From: Bacillus pumilus | GTDB taxonomy: Bacteria > Bacillota > Bacilli > Bacillales > Bacillaceae | DNA: 64,000 nucleotides | NCBI RefSeq assembly: GCF_900186955.1 | Contig: NZ_LT906438.1 | Location: 558,001-622,000 of the forward strand | Direction: 5' to 3' | Shown here: one piece after another, positions 25,786 through 38,135 of the stretch | Position numbering within the stretch: position 1 is the stretch's first letter | Layout of the letters: each line of letters begins with the position of its first letter | Position numbers and translations under genes: made by a program | Notes under the pieces: generated by a model | Seen by the model: the letters and a program-made list of their open reading frames with translations, nothing else | What the model was told of the DNA's origin: nothing | The model's database searches: none

Positions 25786-26805
25786 ATGATACAATTTCCA
25801 CAATTACAAAAAGGACAAACAATTGGCGTCACAGCACCTTCCTCAGGTGTACAGCCGTCTTTGCATGACATGTTTCAGCTCTCATGCGAGCGAATGAAAA
25901 AAAGAGGCTATGATGTCATATGTGGAGATACGGTATGGCACCAGGAAAAGGCAAAATCAGCTCCTGCCGTAGAACGAGCAAAGGAGCTTCAGTACATGAT
26001 GACCTGTGATGAGATTGATCACATCATCCCGCCATGGGGAGGGCAGCTTCTGATGGAGGTGTTAGAGCACCTTGATTTCTCATCGATGCAAAAAAAGTGG
26101 ATTCTTGGTTACTCGGATACGAGTGCGCTTCTGCTGGCGTTAACTTTAAAAACAGGCATTTCCACTGCGCATGGACCGAACCTAGTAGATCTTCAGGGAG
26201 AAGAGCTTGATCAAACGACTGTCATGTGGGAAGAAGTACTTTCAACAAAAGGGGAAATGGACATCAGCCAATATTCTTCATCAATGTATCAAAAGGAATG
26301 GCAGTATGACAATCCGATTGAACATGTTTTTCATTTAACAGAACCGACCGCATGGCATACGGTTGATCGACAAGAAAAGATGGTAAAGGGGAGGCTAATG
26401 GGCGGCTGTATTGATGTCATACGCCACTTAGCTGGGACGCCTTTTGGAGATGTCAAAGCTTTTCAAAAAACATTCTTAAAAGATGAACCAATTCTCTGGT
26501 ACTTTGAAAACTGTGAATTAAACGCTGCAAGTATGAAGAGATCGCTTGTTCAATTGAAACTAGCAGGATGGTTTGACCATTGTTCAGGTATTATGTTTGG
26601 GCGAAGTGCAGTAGATGTGCCTGTGGAAGGGTATCAGTATCATGATGTATATGAAGAATTACAAAAGGAATTACAAATCCCCATTTTTTACGATATAGAT
26701 TGTGGGCATGTCCCACCGCAAATGACGCTGATTAATGGCGCATATGCAGAAGTGCAGCTGCAACCTCAAGGCAAAGCGGTCCTAAAGCAAGCATTTTTAT
26801 CATAA
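25786..26805 (+). CDS. S66 family peptidase (LD-carboxypeptidase / MccF-like)
   Basis: A 339-residue serine peptidase of family S66. The nucleophile is Ser110 in LGYSDTSALL. The Glu is in ENCELNAASMKR and the His in DIDCGHVPPQMTL. The family includes LdcA, which trims muropeptide tetrapeptides, and MccF, which cleaves the processed antibiotic microcin C. MccF-type members resemble this length and the PPWGGQLLMEVLEHLDF region, so a self-protection role is possible. ATG 25786 follows GGAGGG. Confidence 0.85.
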   Translation: MIQFPQLQKGQTIGVTAPSSGVQPSLHDMFQLSCERMKKRGYDVICGDTVWHQEKAKSAPAVERAKELQYMMTCDEIDHIIPPWGGQLLMEVLEHLDFSSMQKKWILGYSDTSALLLALTLKTGISTAHGPNLVDLQGEELDQTTVMWEEVLSTKGEMDISQYSSSMYQKEWQYDNPIEHVFHLTEPTAWHTVDRQEKMVKGRLMGGCIDVIRHLAGTPFGDVKAFQKTFLKDEPILWYFENCELNAASMKRSLVQLKLAGWFDHCSGIMFGRSAVDVPVEGYQYHDVYEELQKELQIPIFYDIDCGHVPPQMTLINGAYAEVQLQPQGKAVLKQAFLS

Positions 26806-26808
26806 GAA

Positions 26809-26832
26809 AAGGAAAGGGGAAGCCCTTTCCTT
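26809..26832 (+). terminator. Hairpin, first of two identical 24-base copies
   Basis: AAGGAAAGGGGAAGCCCTTTCCTT is a self-complementary hairpin (GGAAAGGG / CCCTTTCC) followed by TTGTTTTCTTTT, a good terminator for the S66 gene. The same 24 bases recur at 26965-26988. Confidence 0.8.
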
Positions 26833-26842
26833 TTGTTTTCTT

Positions 26843-26966
26843 TTCAGCGTGATAGAAAACCTTTGAAGTCTAGGAAGGACGAGTACCGGAGCGGAGCGAA
26901 TTTGACATTCGTGAGCACCGGAGCGCAGGACTGACAACGAATGCGAGGGTTTGTCTACACGCTGAA
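26843..26966. repeat. 124-bp structured element bounded by inverted repeats
   Basis: Outer arms TTCAGCGTG (26843-26851) and CACGCTGAA (26958-26966) are inverted. The complementarity continues inward with mismatches (ATAGAAAACCT against AGGGTTTGTCTA). Inside are the repeats GAGTACCGGAGCG and GAGCACCGGAGCG and a hairpin CGAATTTGACATTCG. No reading frame fits. It looks like a small dispersed repeat or structured RNA of bacilli; copy number in the genome cannot be judged from one window. Confidence 0.6.
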
Positions 26967-26989
26967 GGAAAGGGGAAGCCCTTTCCTTC
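26964..26989 (-). terminator. Hairpin, second 24-base copy, before gltP 3' end
   Basis: The GGAAAGGGGAAGCCCTTTCC hairpin is repeated here, eight bases from the stop of gltP, which is transcribed towards it. The stem is strong but lacks a T-run in the gltP direction. Confidence 0.55.
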
Positions 26990-26997
26990 ATATAACA

Positions 26998-28251
26998 CTA
27001 CATTCCTTTTGTTTCTTCACCTGCTTTTGGAACTTCCCAAGCAGACTCGCGGAATACTTTCTCCCATTTCGATACGACAATACATGCAACGGCATGACCT
27101 GGAACATTCACACCTGTTCGTGCCATATCCATAATTCGATCGACACCGGCGATAATGGCGACGCCTTCTGCTGGAAGACCTACTGCATGGGCGGTTGCCA
27201 AAAGTACGACGAGTGAACCGGATGGCACCGCTGCAATCCCTTTACTCGTTAACACAAGAACAAGCATCATCAAAAGCTGCTGTGACAAACTCATGTCGAC
27301 ACCAAACGCTTGTGCAAGAAACACACAGGAAACCGATAAATATAAACTGGACCCATCACAATTGAGAGAAAGACCAGATGGGATGACAAAGGAGACAATT
27401 CTTTTCGGACAGCCGTATTTCTCCATTCGTGACATAAGCTGAGGAAGGACGGTTTCTGTACTTGTAGTAGAGAAGGCAACCAAGAACAAATCCCAAATCA
27501 TTTTTAAAACTTCGAAGTAGTTAAAACGGAAGATCAGTGCGACCAGAGGGAACAAAGCAAAGAGAATAATGAATAAACCTAAAAATACAGTCCCAACAAG
27601 CTTCATCATTGGAATTAATAACACAATGCCATATTGACCAACGGAAGCAGCCATTAATGCAAGCACTCCAATAGGTGCTGTCACCATGACCATCTGCGTT
27701 AGCTTAAACATAATTTGTGCCACTGATTCAAAGAAGTTGAGAACAGGAGCGGATGCCTTACCGATACCGCTTGCCGCTACACCAAATAATATGGCGAAGA
27801 AAATGACAGCTAGTAAATCATTTTGAGCCATGACATCGACGATATTCGTTGGAATGATATCGAGTACCATTTGTTTAAAGTCGACGACTTTCTGTGTATA
27901 GCCGTCTAATTCACCAATATCTTTCTTAGCTAATTTAGAGAAATCAAGGCCAACGCCAGGCTTTAGAACATTAGCCAGCAATAGACCAATTCCTAGAACG
28001 ATGGTTGTGATGACCTCAAACCAAATGATCGTCTTTAATCCTAGGCTTCCCATTTTCTTCATACCACCACTGCCGGCTGCACCAATAACAATGGTAGAGA
28101 AAACGATAGGAACAACGATCATTTTAATCAATCTGATGAATCCATCTCCAATTGGCCTGAGAGCCATCCCGAAGTCAGGAAAGAAATGGCCGATAAGAGC
28201 TCCTATCACCAAAGCGATCATGATTTGAAAAGCGACGAACTTTTTCATCAT
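26998..28251 (-). CDS. gltP: Proton/sodium glutamate-aspartate symporter (DAACS family)
   Basis: A 417-residue dicarboxylate/amino acid:cation symporter. Family motifs include [17 protein letters not shown], the serine-rich [15 protein letters not shown] re-entrant loop, the [15 protein letters not shown] segment and [20 protein letters not shown] near the C-terminus. It looks closest to B. subtilis GltP in length and sequence, so glutamate/aspartate uptake is expected. Two adjacent ATG codons at the start follow GGGGGTAGGAG. A perfect inverted repeat lies 21 bases upstream of the start. Confidence 0.88.
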   Translation of the reverse strand: MMKKFVAFQIMIALVIGALIGHFFPDFGMALRPIGDGFIRLIKMIVVPIVFSTIVIGAAGSGGMKKMGSLGLKTIIWFEVITTIVLGIGLLLANVLKPGVGLDFSKLAKKDIGELDGYTQKVVDFKQMVLDIIPTNIVDVMAQNDLLAVIFFAILFGVAASGIGKASAPVLNFFESVAQIMFKLTQMVMVTAPIGVLALMAASVGQYGIVLLIPMMKLVGTVFLGLFIILFALFPLVALIFRFNYFEVLKMIWDLFLVAFSTTSTETVLPQLMSRMEKYGCPKRIVSFVIPSGLSLNCDGSSLYLSVSCVFLAQAFGVDMSLSQQLLMMLVLVLTSKGIAAVPSGSLVVLLATAHAVGLPAEGVAIIAGVDRIMDMARTGVNVPGHAVACIVVSKWEKVFRESAWEVPKAGEETKGM

Positions 28252-28271
28252 CTCCTACCCCCTTTAAATGC

Positions 28272-28296
28272 TTGGAAAATTTTAAGAATTTTCCAA
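28272..28296 (-). promoter_or_regulatory. Perfect inverted repeat in the gltP leader
   Basis: TTGGAAAATT-TTAAG-AATTTTCCAA is a ten-base perfect dyad just upstream of the gltP ribosome site. It may be a repressor operator or an RNA hairpin. Similarity to the CodY motif is only partial. Confidence 0.4.
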
Positions 28297-28466
28297 TAAA
28301 TAAAAATTCTATGTGACCATGTTTTGTCCTCCTTTGGATTTAGAAAGATTTTATTTAAGAATCATTGGAATTATGAAGAAAGGGAAGAAAATAGGGCTAT
28401 TGCATTTCTATTTATCTAAGAAAAAACCACTTCTTAAAAAACATGAAACTTTTTTAGAAAAATGTA

Positions 28467-28496
28467 TTGACCCTTTTATGTGATCCATGGTATATT
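28467..28496 (+). promoter_or_regulatory. rRNA operon promoter P1 (candidate)
   Basis: TTGACC (28467-28472) and TATATT (28491-28496) are 18 bases apart, about 120 bases upstream of the first tRNA. Confidence 0.55.
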
Positions 28497-28569
28497 TTTA
28501 TTCGTCGCTGATGACGTATTTGAAACAAAGACATTCAAACACATGCGACAAACAAATCTTAAAAAGATG

Positions 28570-28598
28570 TTGACTTGATAAAAACGATATGTTAAGAT
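28570..28598 (+). promoter_or_regulatory. rRNA operon promoter P2
   Basis: TTGACT (28570-28575) and TAAGAT (28593-28598) are 17 bases apart. The start point would fall just ahead of tRNA-Arg. Tandem promoters are usual for Bacillus rrn operons. Confidence 0.65.
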
Positions 28599-28617
28599 AA
28601 TTAAGTCGCCTGATTAA

Positions 28618-28694
28618 GCGCCCGTAGCTCAATTGGATAGAGCGTTTGACTACGGATCAAAAGGTTAGGGGTTCGACTCCTCTCGGGCGCGCCA
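28618..28694 (+). tRNA. tRNA-Arg (ACG)
   Basis: A 77-base cloverleaf: acceptor GCGCCCG/CGGGCGC, anticodon loop CTACGGA with ACG, GGTTCGACTCC T-arm and encoded CCA. It opens the rRNA operon, as trnE-Arg does upstream of rrnE in B. subtilis. Confidence 0.95.
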
Positions 28695-28705
28695 ATACAA
28701 ACCAC

Positions 28706-28779
28706 GCGGGTGTAGTTTAGTGGTAAAACCTCAGCCTTCCAAGCTGATGTCGTGAGTTCGATTCTCATCACCCGCTCCA
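28706..28779 (+). tRNA. tRNA-Gly (TCC)
   Basis: A 74-base cloverleaf: acceptor GCGGGTG/CACCCGC, anticodon loop CTTCCAA with TCC, T-arm GAGTTCGATTC and encoded CCA. Lies 11 bases after tRNA-Arg. Confidence 0.95.
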
Positions 28780-28914
28780 TTTTTTGAAATATGATCTTTG
28801 AAAACTAAACAAGACAAAACGTACCTGTTAATTCGAGTTTTTATAAAAAAATCCTATGTTATATCATAGGTAGTCAGTCAAACACTGACGAAAAACAAAA
28901 CTTCGGTTTTGTAC
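28780..28914 (+). other. 16S leader with boxA-like antitermination site
   Basis: The leader contains GATCTTTGAAAACTAAAC near 28792-28809, similar to the boxA region of Bacillus rrn operons, and inverted repeats able to form the RNase III processing stem around 16S rRNA. Confidence 0.55.
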
Positions 28915-33575
<4,661 letters not shown>

Positions 33576-33638
33576 TATATTCTAATGTGAAGCTTGAACA
33601 TTGTTATCTAGTTTTGAGAGAACATTCTCTCCATCAGG

Positions 33639-33754
33639 TTTGGTGGCGATAGCGAAGAGGTCACACCCGTTCCCATACCGAACACGGAAGTTAAGCTCTT
33701 CAGCGCCGATGGTAGTTGGGGGTCTCCCCCTGTGAGAGTAGGACGCCGCCAAGC
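33639..33754 (+). rRNA. 5S ribosomal RNA
   Basis: 116 bases from TTTGGTGGCGATAGCG to GGACGCCGCCAAGC, with the paired termini and the CCGAACACGGAAGTTAAG loop of Bacillus 5S rRNA. Confidence 0.97.
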
Positions 33755-33772
33755 TTGTTATATTTATATCGT

Positions 33773-33850
<78 letters not shown>

Positions 33851-33897
33851 ATTATTTTATATACCAATGGGTAGTGCTCAGTGAGTGCAACCAAAAT

Positions 33898-33974
33898 GGT
33901 CCGGTAGTTCAGTTGGTTAGAATGCCTGCCTGTCACGCAGGAGGTCGCGGGTTCGAGTCCCGTCCGGACCGCCA
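33898..33974 (+). tRNA. tRNA-Asp (GTC)
   Basis: A 77-base cloverleaf: acceptor GGTCCGG/CCGGACC, anticodon loop CTGTCAC with GTC, T-arm GGGTTCGAGTCCC, encoded CCA. Last gene of the rRNA operon. Confidence 0.95.
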
Positions 33975-33989
33975 TTTTTATGACTTGTA

Positions 33990-34017
33990 AACGAAAACGT
34001 ATAGTTTCGTTTTTTTT
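33990..34017 (+). terminator. rRNA operon terminator
   Basis: AACGAAA and TTTCGTT pair across a short loop and are followed by eight or more T. It lies 15 bases after tRNA-Asp. Confidence 0.8.
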
Positions 34018-34109
34018 TATGTCTTTTTCTTTTTATATGTATCCAAGATATATTGAATTGTTTGTGTTTGGCTACATGTTATGTAAAAAGAAAAGATAGA
34101 TCACTTCAA

Positions 34110-34137
34110 CCCAGCCTGGTTTTTTCATACCAGGCTT
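34110..34137 (+). terminator. Second hairpin downstream of the rRNA operon
   Basis: AGCCTGG and CCAGGCT pair around a ten-base loop; TTCTTTAT follows. A back-up terminator ahead of thiL is likely. Confidence 0.65.
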
Positions 34138-34250
34138 TCTTTATATCATTTTTAATTGAAACTGAAACTCATATTGGCTTACACTAATACTAATTATGTC
34201 TGACATCGTGTCTACTCAATCAATTGATTGCATGAAGGGGCTGTCTTTTT

Positions 34251-35228
34251 ATGGATGAATTTGATCTTATTCGCCGAATTACACCAAAAGAAACACATCA
34301 GCGTTCTTTGGTTATGGGCATCGGTGATGATGCAAGTGTTTATCAACCTCATTCACATTGTGAAGAGGTCGTTTGTGTTGATACAATGGTGGAGCATGTT
34401 CATTTTCGCTTTGATTTTTCCACACCTTTTGAGATTGGCTTTAAAGCACTAGCGGTCAATGTCAGTGATATCGCCGCAATGGGAGGAATCCCAAAGTATT
34501 ATCTTGTATCAATTGCGATCCCGCCTCATGGTGATGAGACGATCGTTTCAGCTCTTTACGAGGGAATGAGAGCATTGGCTGATACTTATCATATGGATTT
34601 GATTGGTGGAGATACGGTTGCCACTCGCAGTGACTTTGTCATTACAGTGACGGTCATTGGCGAGGTACCAAAGGGGAAAGCTTGTTATCGTCACAGTGCT
34701 CAGACAGGAGACGTCGTCTTTGTCACAGGTGAGCTTGGTTCATCAGCTGCTGGCTTATCACTTTTAATGAACGAAGTAGCCCCTCCCAAGGCAGTCGACA
34801 CAGCCTTTTTTCTTGAGCGTCATAAAAAGCCTCAGCCTCACATTGCTGCTGGCCTCATTTGCTCAAGTTTCCCTCGGGTCACTTTGAATGATGTGAGTGA
34901 TGGAATAGCGAGTGAGCTGAATGAGATAGCCGAAGCGAGTCGTGTGACGATAGAGATAGAAGCAAACAAGCTCCCTGTACATCCAAATTTACCAGTGCTG
35001 CGTAAAGACTGGCTGGAATGGGTGTTATTTGGCGGGGAAGACTTTGTATTAACTGGTACAATTTCAGAGGCTGATTGGGATAGCTTTGAAATGCAATGTA
35101 GAAAAAAAGACATTCAAGTCAAACGCATTGGACAAGTCAAAGGTGATCAAGCAGCAAGCGTTCTATTAAAAGACAATGAACAGCAAACAATGTTAATGAA
35201 AAAAGGATATAATCATTTTAAGAAATGA
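34251..35228 (+). CDS. thiL: Thiamine-monophosphate kinase
   Basis: A 325-residue ATP-dependent kinase forming thiamine diphosphate from thiamine monophosphate. Family segments: MGIGDDASVY near the N-terminus (metal/ATP), ALAVNVSDIAAMGGIPKYYL, DLIGGDTVATRSDF and the C-terminal FGGEDFVLTGT. Start ATG 34251 follows AAGGGG at 8-10 bases. First gene of the five-gene unit conserved downstream of rrnE in B. subtilis (ydiA-E). Confidence 0.96.
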   Translation: MDEFDLIRRITPKETHQRSLVMGIGDDASVYQPHSHCEEVVCVDTMVEHVHFRFDFSTPFEIGFKALAVNVSDIAAMGGIPKYYLVSIAIPPHGDETIVSALYEGMRALADTYHMDLIGGDTVATRSDFVITVTVIGEVPKGKACYRHSAQTGDVVFVTGELGSSAAGLSLLMNEVAPPKAVDTAFFLERHKKPQPHIAAGLICSSFPRVTLNDVSDGIASELNEIAEASRVTIEIEANKLPVHPNLPVLRKDWLEWVLFGGEDFVLTGTISEADWDSFEMQCRKKDIQVKRIGQVKGDQAASVLLKDNEQQTMLMKKGYNHFKK

Positions 35229-35241
35229 GGTGACATCCACT

Positions 35242-35718
35242 GTGAAATTAACGTGGACGACAAAAGGTGCGGATGAGACGAAACGAATTGCCGCTGCATT
35301 GGCCAAACTTGTGATGCCAGGCGATGTTTTGACATTAGAAGGAGATTTAGGCGCAGGCAAAACGACTTTTTCAAAAGGTTTTGCAGGAGGCTTAGGGATT
35401 ACCCGTATCGTCAACAGCCCTACCTTTACGATTATTAAAGAATATACCGATGGCAGACTGCCACTTTATCATATGGATGTGTACCGCATGGAAGATGCGG
35501 AAGAAGATATCGGGCTCGAAGAATATTTTGAGGGCGAAGGTGTATGCTTGGTTGAGTGGGCACATCTCATTGGACCTCAATTGCCTTCCTCCTACTTGAA
35601 AATAGAAATGCTAAGAACAGAACGTGAAGAAGAACGTCATCTCACGTTTAGTGCAAAAGGGGAACGCTATGAGACCCTTTGTAAGGAGATGAAAGAATTT
35701 GACCATACTGGCAATTGA
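35242..35718 (+). CDS. tsaE: tRNA t6A synthesis ATPase TsaE
   Basis: A 158-residue P-loop ATPase needed with TsaB and TsaD to make N6-threonylcarbamoyladenosine on ANN-decoding tRNAs. The Walker A motif GDLGAGKTT is at residues 34-42; NSPTFTIIKEY and LVEWAHLIG follow. GTG 35242 is preferred because another GTG at 35230 lies in the ribosome site GAGGTG. The 3' end overlaps tsaB by 20 bases. Confidence 0.95.
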   Translation: MKLTWTTKGADETKRIAAALAKLVMPGDVLTLEGDLGAGKTTFSKGFAGGLGITRIVNSPTFTIIKEYTDGRLPLYHMDVYRMEDAEEDIGLEEYFEGEGVCLVEWAHLIGPQLPSSYLKIEMLRTEREEERHLTFSAKGERYETLCKEMKEFDHTGN

Positions 35719-36388
35719 TACGTCAAACCATACACTAGGAATTGCCCTTGTCAAAGATTCCACAGTGATTGGCGAGAGCATTACGTATTTAAAAAAGAAC
35801 CATTCCGTCCGAGCGATGCCGACTGTTGAGGCATTGATGATAGAATGTGGTGTAGCCCCAAGTGAACTAAGTAAAATTGTTGTAGCAAAAGGACCTGGTT
35901 CCTACACTGGCGTCCGAATCGGTGTGACCATTGCAAAAACACTCGCATGGACGCTATCTATCCCGATATCGGCTGTTTCGAGTTTAGAAACACTTGCGGC
36001 AAATGGTCAATACTTTGATGGATGGATCTCGCCACTATTCGATGCGAGAAGAGGACAAGTTTATACTGGGCTATATACGTTTAAAGAAGGAAAAATCAAA
36101 GAGATCAAACCAGACCAAAATATCTTGCTCACGGATTGGCTTCATGAGCTGAAGCAGACAGAAAAGCCTGTCCTATTCCTTGGACAGGATGTGCATCTTC
36201 ATGAAGAAAGCATTCGCTCCATTTTAGGAGAAACGGCAGTGATAGCGGAGGGAGCTTTTCATAACCCAAGACCTTCAATGCTTGCGTTTTTAGGGACAGA
36301 TCGTCCTGCTGAAGATGTCCATCAGCTTGTTCCTAACTATATTCGTTTGGCAGAAGCGGAAGTGAAATGGCTTGAAGGACAAAAATAA
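35699..36388 (+). CDS. tsaB: tRNA t6A synthesis scaffold TsaB
   Basis: A 229-residue ASKHA-fold protein that dimerises with TsaD in the threonylcarbamoyl transfer complex. It opens ILAIDTSNHTLGIAL and carries KGPGSYTGVRIGVTIAKTLA. The start is TTG 35699 behind AAGGAGATG, inside the tsaE 3' end. It overlaps rimI by 17 bases, so the t6A genes and rimI are tightly coupled. Confidence 0.95.
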   Translation: MTILAIDTSNHTLGIALVKDSTVIGESITYLKKNHSVRAMPTVEALMIECGVAPSELSKIVVAKGPGSYTGVRIGVTIAKTLAWTLSIPISAVSSLETLAANGQYFDGWISPLFDARRGQVYTGLYTFKEGKIKEIKPDQNILLTDWLHELKQTEKPVLFLGQDVHLHEESIRSILGETAVIAEGAFHNPRPSMLAFLGTDRPAEDVHQLVPNYIRLAEAEVKWLEGQK

Positions 36389-36842
36389 TCTCAACATAAC
36401 CGAGATTCGAAAAATGACGGTAGCGGACATTCCAGAGGTGTATACGATTGAAGTGCATTCGTTTACTGCACCTTGGAAAAAAGAATCATTTGTCTATGAG
36501 ATTCTCCATAACCAGTATAGCCATTATTTCCTCATTGAAGAAGATGAGCAGCCTGTTGGCTATTGCGGGGTCTGGATCGTCATGGACGATGCACAAATTA
36601 CGAACATTGCGATTCTCCCTGAGCATAGAGGAAAGGGTTACGGGGAAGCATTGCTGCGATATGTCATGGAATTTTGTAAAGAAAAAAAGACAGATCATCT
36701 TTCTTTAGAGGTGCGGGTTTCGAATACACCTGCACAATCCCTTTATGAAAAGCTTGGTTTCAGACCAGCTTCTATTCGAAAGAATTATTATACGGATAAT
36801 GGGGAAGATGCATTGGTCATGTGGGTGAATATAAATGAGTGA
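36372..36842 (+). CDS. rimI: Ribosomal protein bS18 alanine N-acetyltransferase RimI
   Basis: A 156-residue GNAT enzyme that acetylates the N-terminus of ribosomal protein S18 in E. coli. The acetyl-CoA site is [40 protein letters not shown] follows. The probable start is TTG 36372, overlapping tsaB; ATG 36414 is an alternative without a good ribosome site. It lies between tsaB and tsaD, the order common to Firmicutes. Confidence 0.92.
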   Translation: MKDKNNLNITEIRKMTVADIPEVYTIEVHSFTAPWKKESFVYEILHNQYSHYFLIEEDEQPVGYCGVWIVMDDAQITNIAILPEHRGKGYGEALLRYVMEFCKEKKTDHLSLEVRVSNTPAQSLYEKLGFRPASIRKNYYTDNGEDALVMWVNINE

Positions 36843-37863
36843 ACAAACAGATCGATTTATATTAGGTATAGAGACAAGCTGTGATGAAACAGCGGCATCT
36901 ATTGTGAAAAATGGGAAAGAAATTGTAGCGAATATTGTCGCATCGCAAATAGAAAGCCATAAACGATTTGGCGGAGTTGTCCCAGAAATTGCTTCAAGGC
37001 ATCACGTGGAGCAAGTCACCATCGTGTTAGAAGAAGTGATGGCACAGGCCAATATGAGCTTTCAGGATTTAGATGCCATTGCTGTCACAGAAGGACCGGG
37101 CTTAGTTGGTGCTCTTCTGATCGGTGTCAATGCAGCCAAGGCACTGAGCTTTGCTCATCAAATTCCTCTTGTTGGTGTACATCATATTGCGGGGCATATT
37201 TATGCAAATCAACTTGTAGATGAATTGCAGTTTCCATGTTTGGCTCTTGTTGTCTCTGGTGGACATACTGAGCTTGTACTAATGAAAGAGCACGGGTCTT
37301 TTGAGGTTATCGGAGAAACATTAGATGATGCGGCTGGAGAAGCTTACGATAAAGTGGCCCGGACGATGGGTCTCCCGTATCCAGGCGGACCTCATATTGA
37401 TCGGTTAGCACATGAAGGAGAGCCAACGATTAAGCTTCCACGTGCATGGCTTGAAGAAGGTTCCTATCACTTTAGCTTTAGTGGATTAAAATCAGCTGTT
37501 ATTAACACACTACACAATGCATCTCAAAAAGGAGAAACAATTGCTCCAGAGAATTTGGCAGCAAGTTTTCAAGCAAGTGTCATTGAGGTGCTTGTTGGGA
37601 AAACATTAAAAGCGGCTGAGGCCTATGGCGTCAAGCAGGTTGCCCTAGCTGGTGGAGTCGCTGCCAATAAAGGACTGAGAGAAGCCTTAACGATAGCATT
37701 CACGAAGCTTCCTGACGTGAAGGTTATTATTCCACCATTATCTCTTTGTACAGACAATGCAGCCATGATCGCTGCTGCTGGAACCATTGCGTTTGAAAAA
37801 GGTATAAGAGGCGATATGGCGATGAATGGGCAGCCAGGCTTACCGCTTGTCTCATATGAATGA
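36835..37863 (+). CDS. tsaD: tRNA N6-adenosine threonylcarbamoyltransferase TsaD
   Basis: A 342-residue catalytic subunit that transfers threonylcarbamoyl to A37 of tRNA. The metal site HHIAGH lies at residues 116-121. Other marks are [14 protein letters not shown] at the N-terminus, [17 protein letters not shown] and [16 protein letters not shown] 36835 overlaps the rimI stop by eight bases. Formerly gcp/ydiE. A hairpin follows immediately. Confidence 0.97.
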   Translation: MSEQTDRFILGIETSCDETAASIVKNGKEIVANIVASQIESHKRFGGVVPEIASRHHVEQVTIVLEEVMAQANMSFQDLDAIAVTEGPGLVGALLIGVNAAKALSFAHQIPLVGVHHIAGHIYANQLVDELQFPCLALVVSGGHTELVLMKEHGSFEVIGETLDDAAGEAYDKVARTMGLPYPGGPHIDRLAHEGEPTIKLPRAWLEEGSYHFSFSGLKSAVINTLHNASQKGETIAPENLAASFQASVIEVLVGKTLKAAEAYGVKQVALAGGVAANKGLREALTIAFTKLPDVKVIIPPLSLCTDNAAMIAAAGTIAFEKGIRGDMAMNGQPGLPLVSYE

Positions 37864-37866
37864 AAA

Positions 37867-37888
37867 CTCCTGTGGATACACAGGTTTT
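37867..37888 (+). terminator. Terminator after tsaD
   Basis: CCTGTGGATACACAGG followed by seven T. Its left arm also forms one of the DnaA-box-like sequences of the cluster downstream. Confidence 0.8.
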
Positions 37889-38090
37889 TTTCATTTTTAA
37901 TGAAAGCGATTTATTCACAAGTAAACGTGATATATCCACAATTGTTAGAAAATTTCGTTTTAAAATGAAGTGGATCTGCACAAATACGTTCTTTTATGTG
38001 GATATGTGATTAAATCTCTGTGGATAAAGTGGATAAGTCCGATTTTCAAAAGAATAATAAAGAAGTTATTGTGGATATTAATGTGGATAA
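37871..38090. promoter_or_regulatory. DnaA-box cluster between tsaD and ydiF
   Basis: Eight 9-mers match TTATCCACA or its complement with at most one mismatch, except the first and third class variants: TGTGGATAC 37871, TTATTCACA 37911, ATATCCACA 37932, TGTGGATAT 37997, TGTGGATAA 38019, AGTGGATAA 38028, TGTGGATAT 38070, TGTGGATAA 38082. Two are perfect. From memory, the equivalent gcp-ydiF gap of B. subtilis is one of the chromosomal DnaA-binding clusters that titrate DnaA. No gene lies in this 270-base gap. Confidence 0.75.
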
Positions 38091-38104
38091 GAAATCTTCA
38101 CTAA

Positions 38105-38134
38105 AAAGAAAAAAGAGCACCCATTAGGGCACTC
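38105..38134 (-). terminator. Terminator of the ydiF gene
   Basis: AAAGAGTGCCCT and GGGTGCTCTTTTT pair on the minus strand and end in a T-run, 2-30 bases beyond the ydiF stop. Confidence 0.85.
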
Positions 38135-38135
38135 T

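Noticed and set aside
28780-28914. Small reading frames in the 16S leader
   Set aside because: The region is explained by boxA and the processing stem of the rRNA operon.
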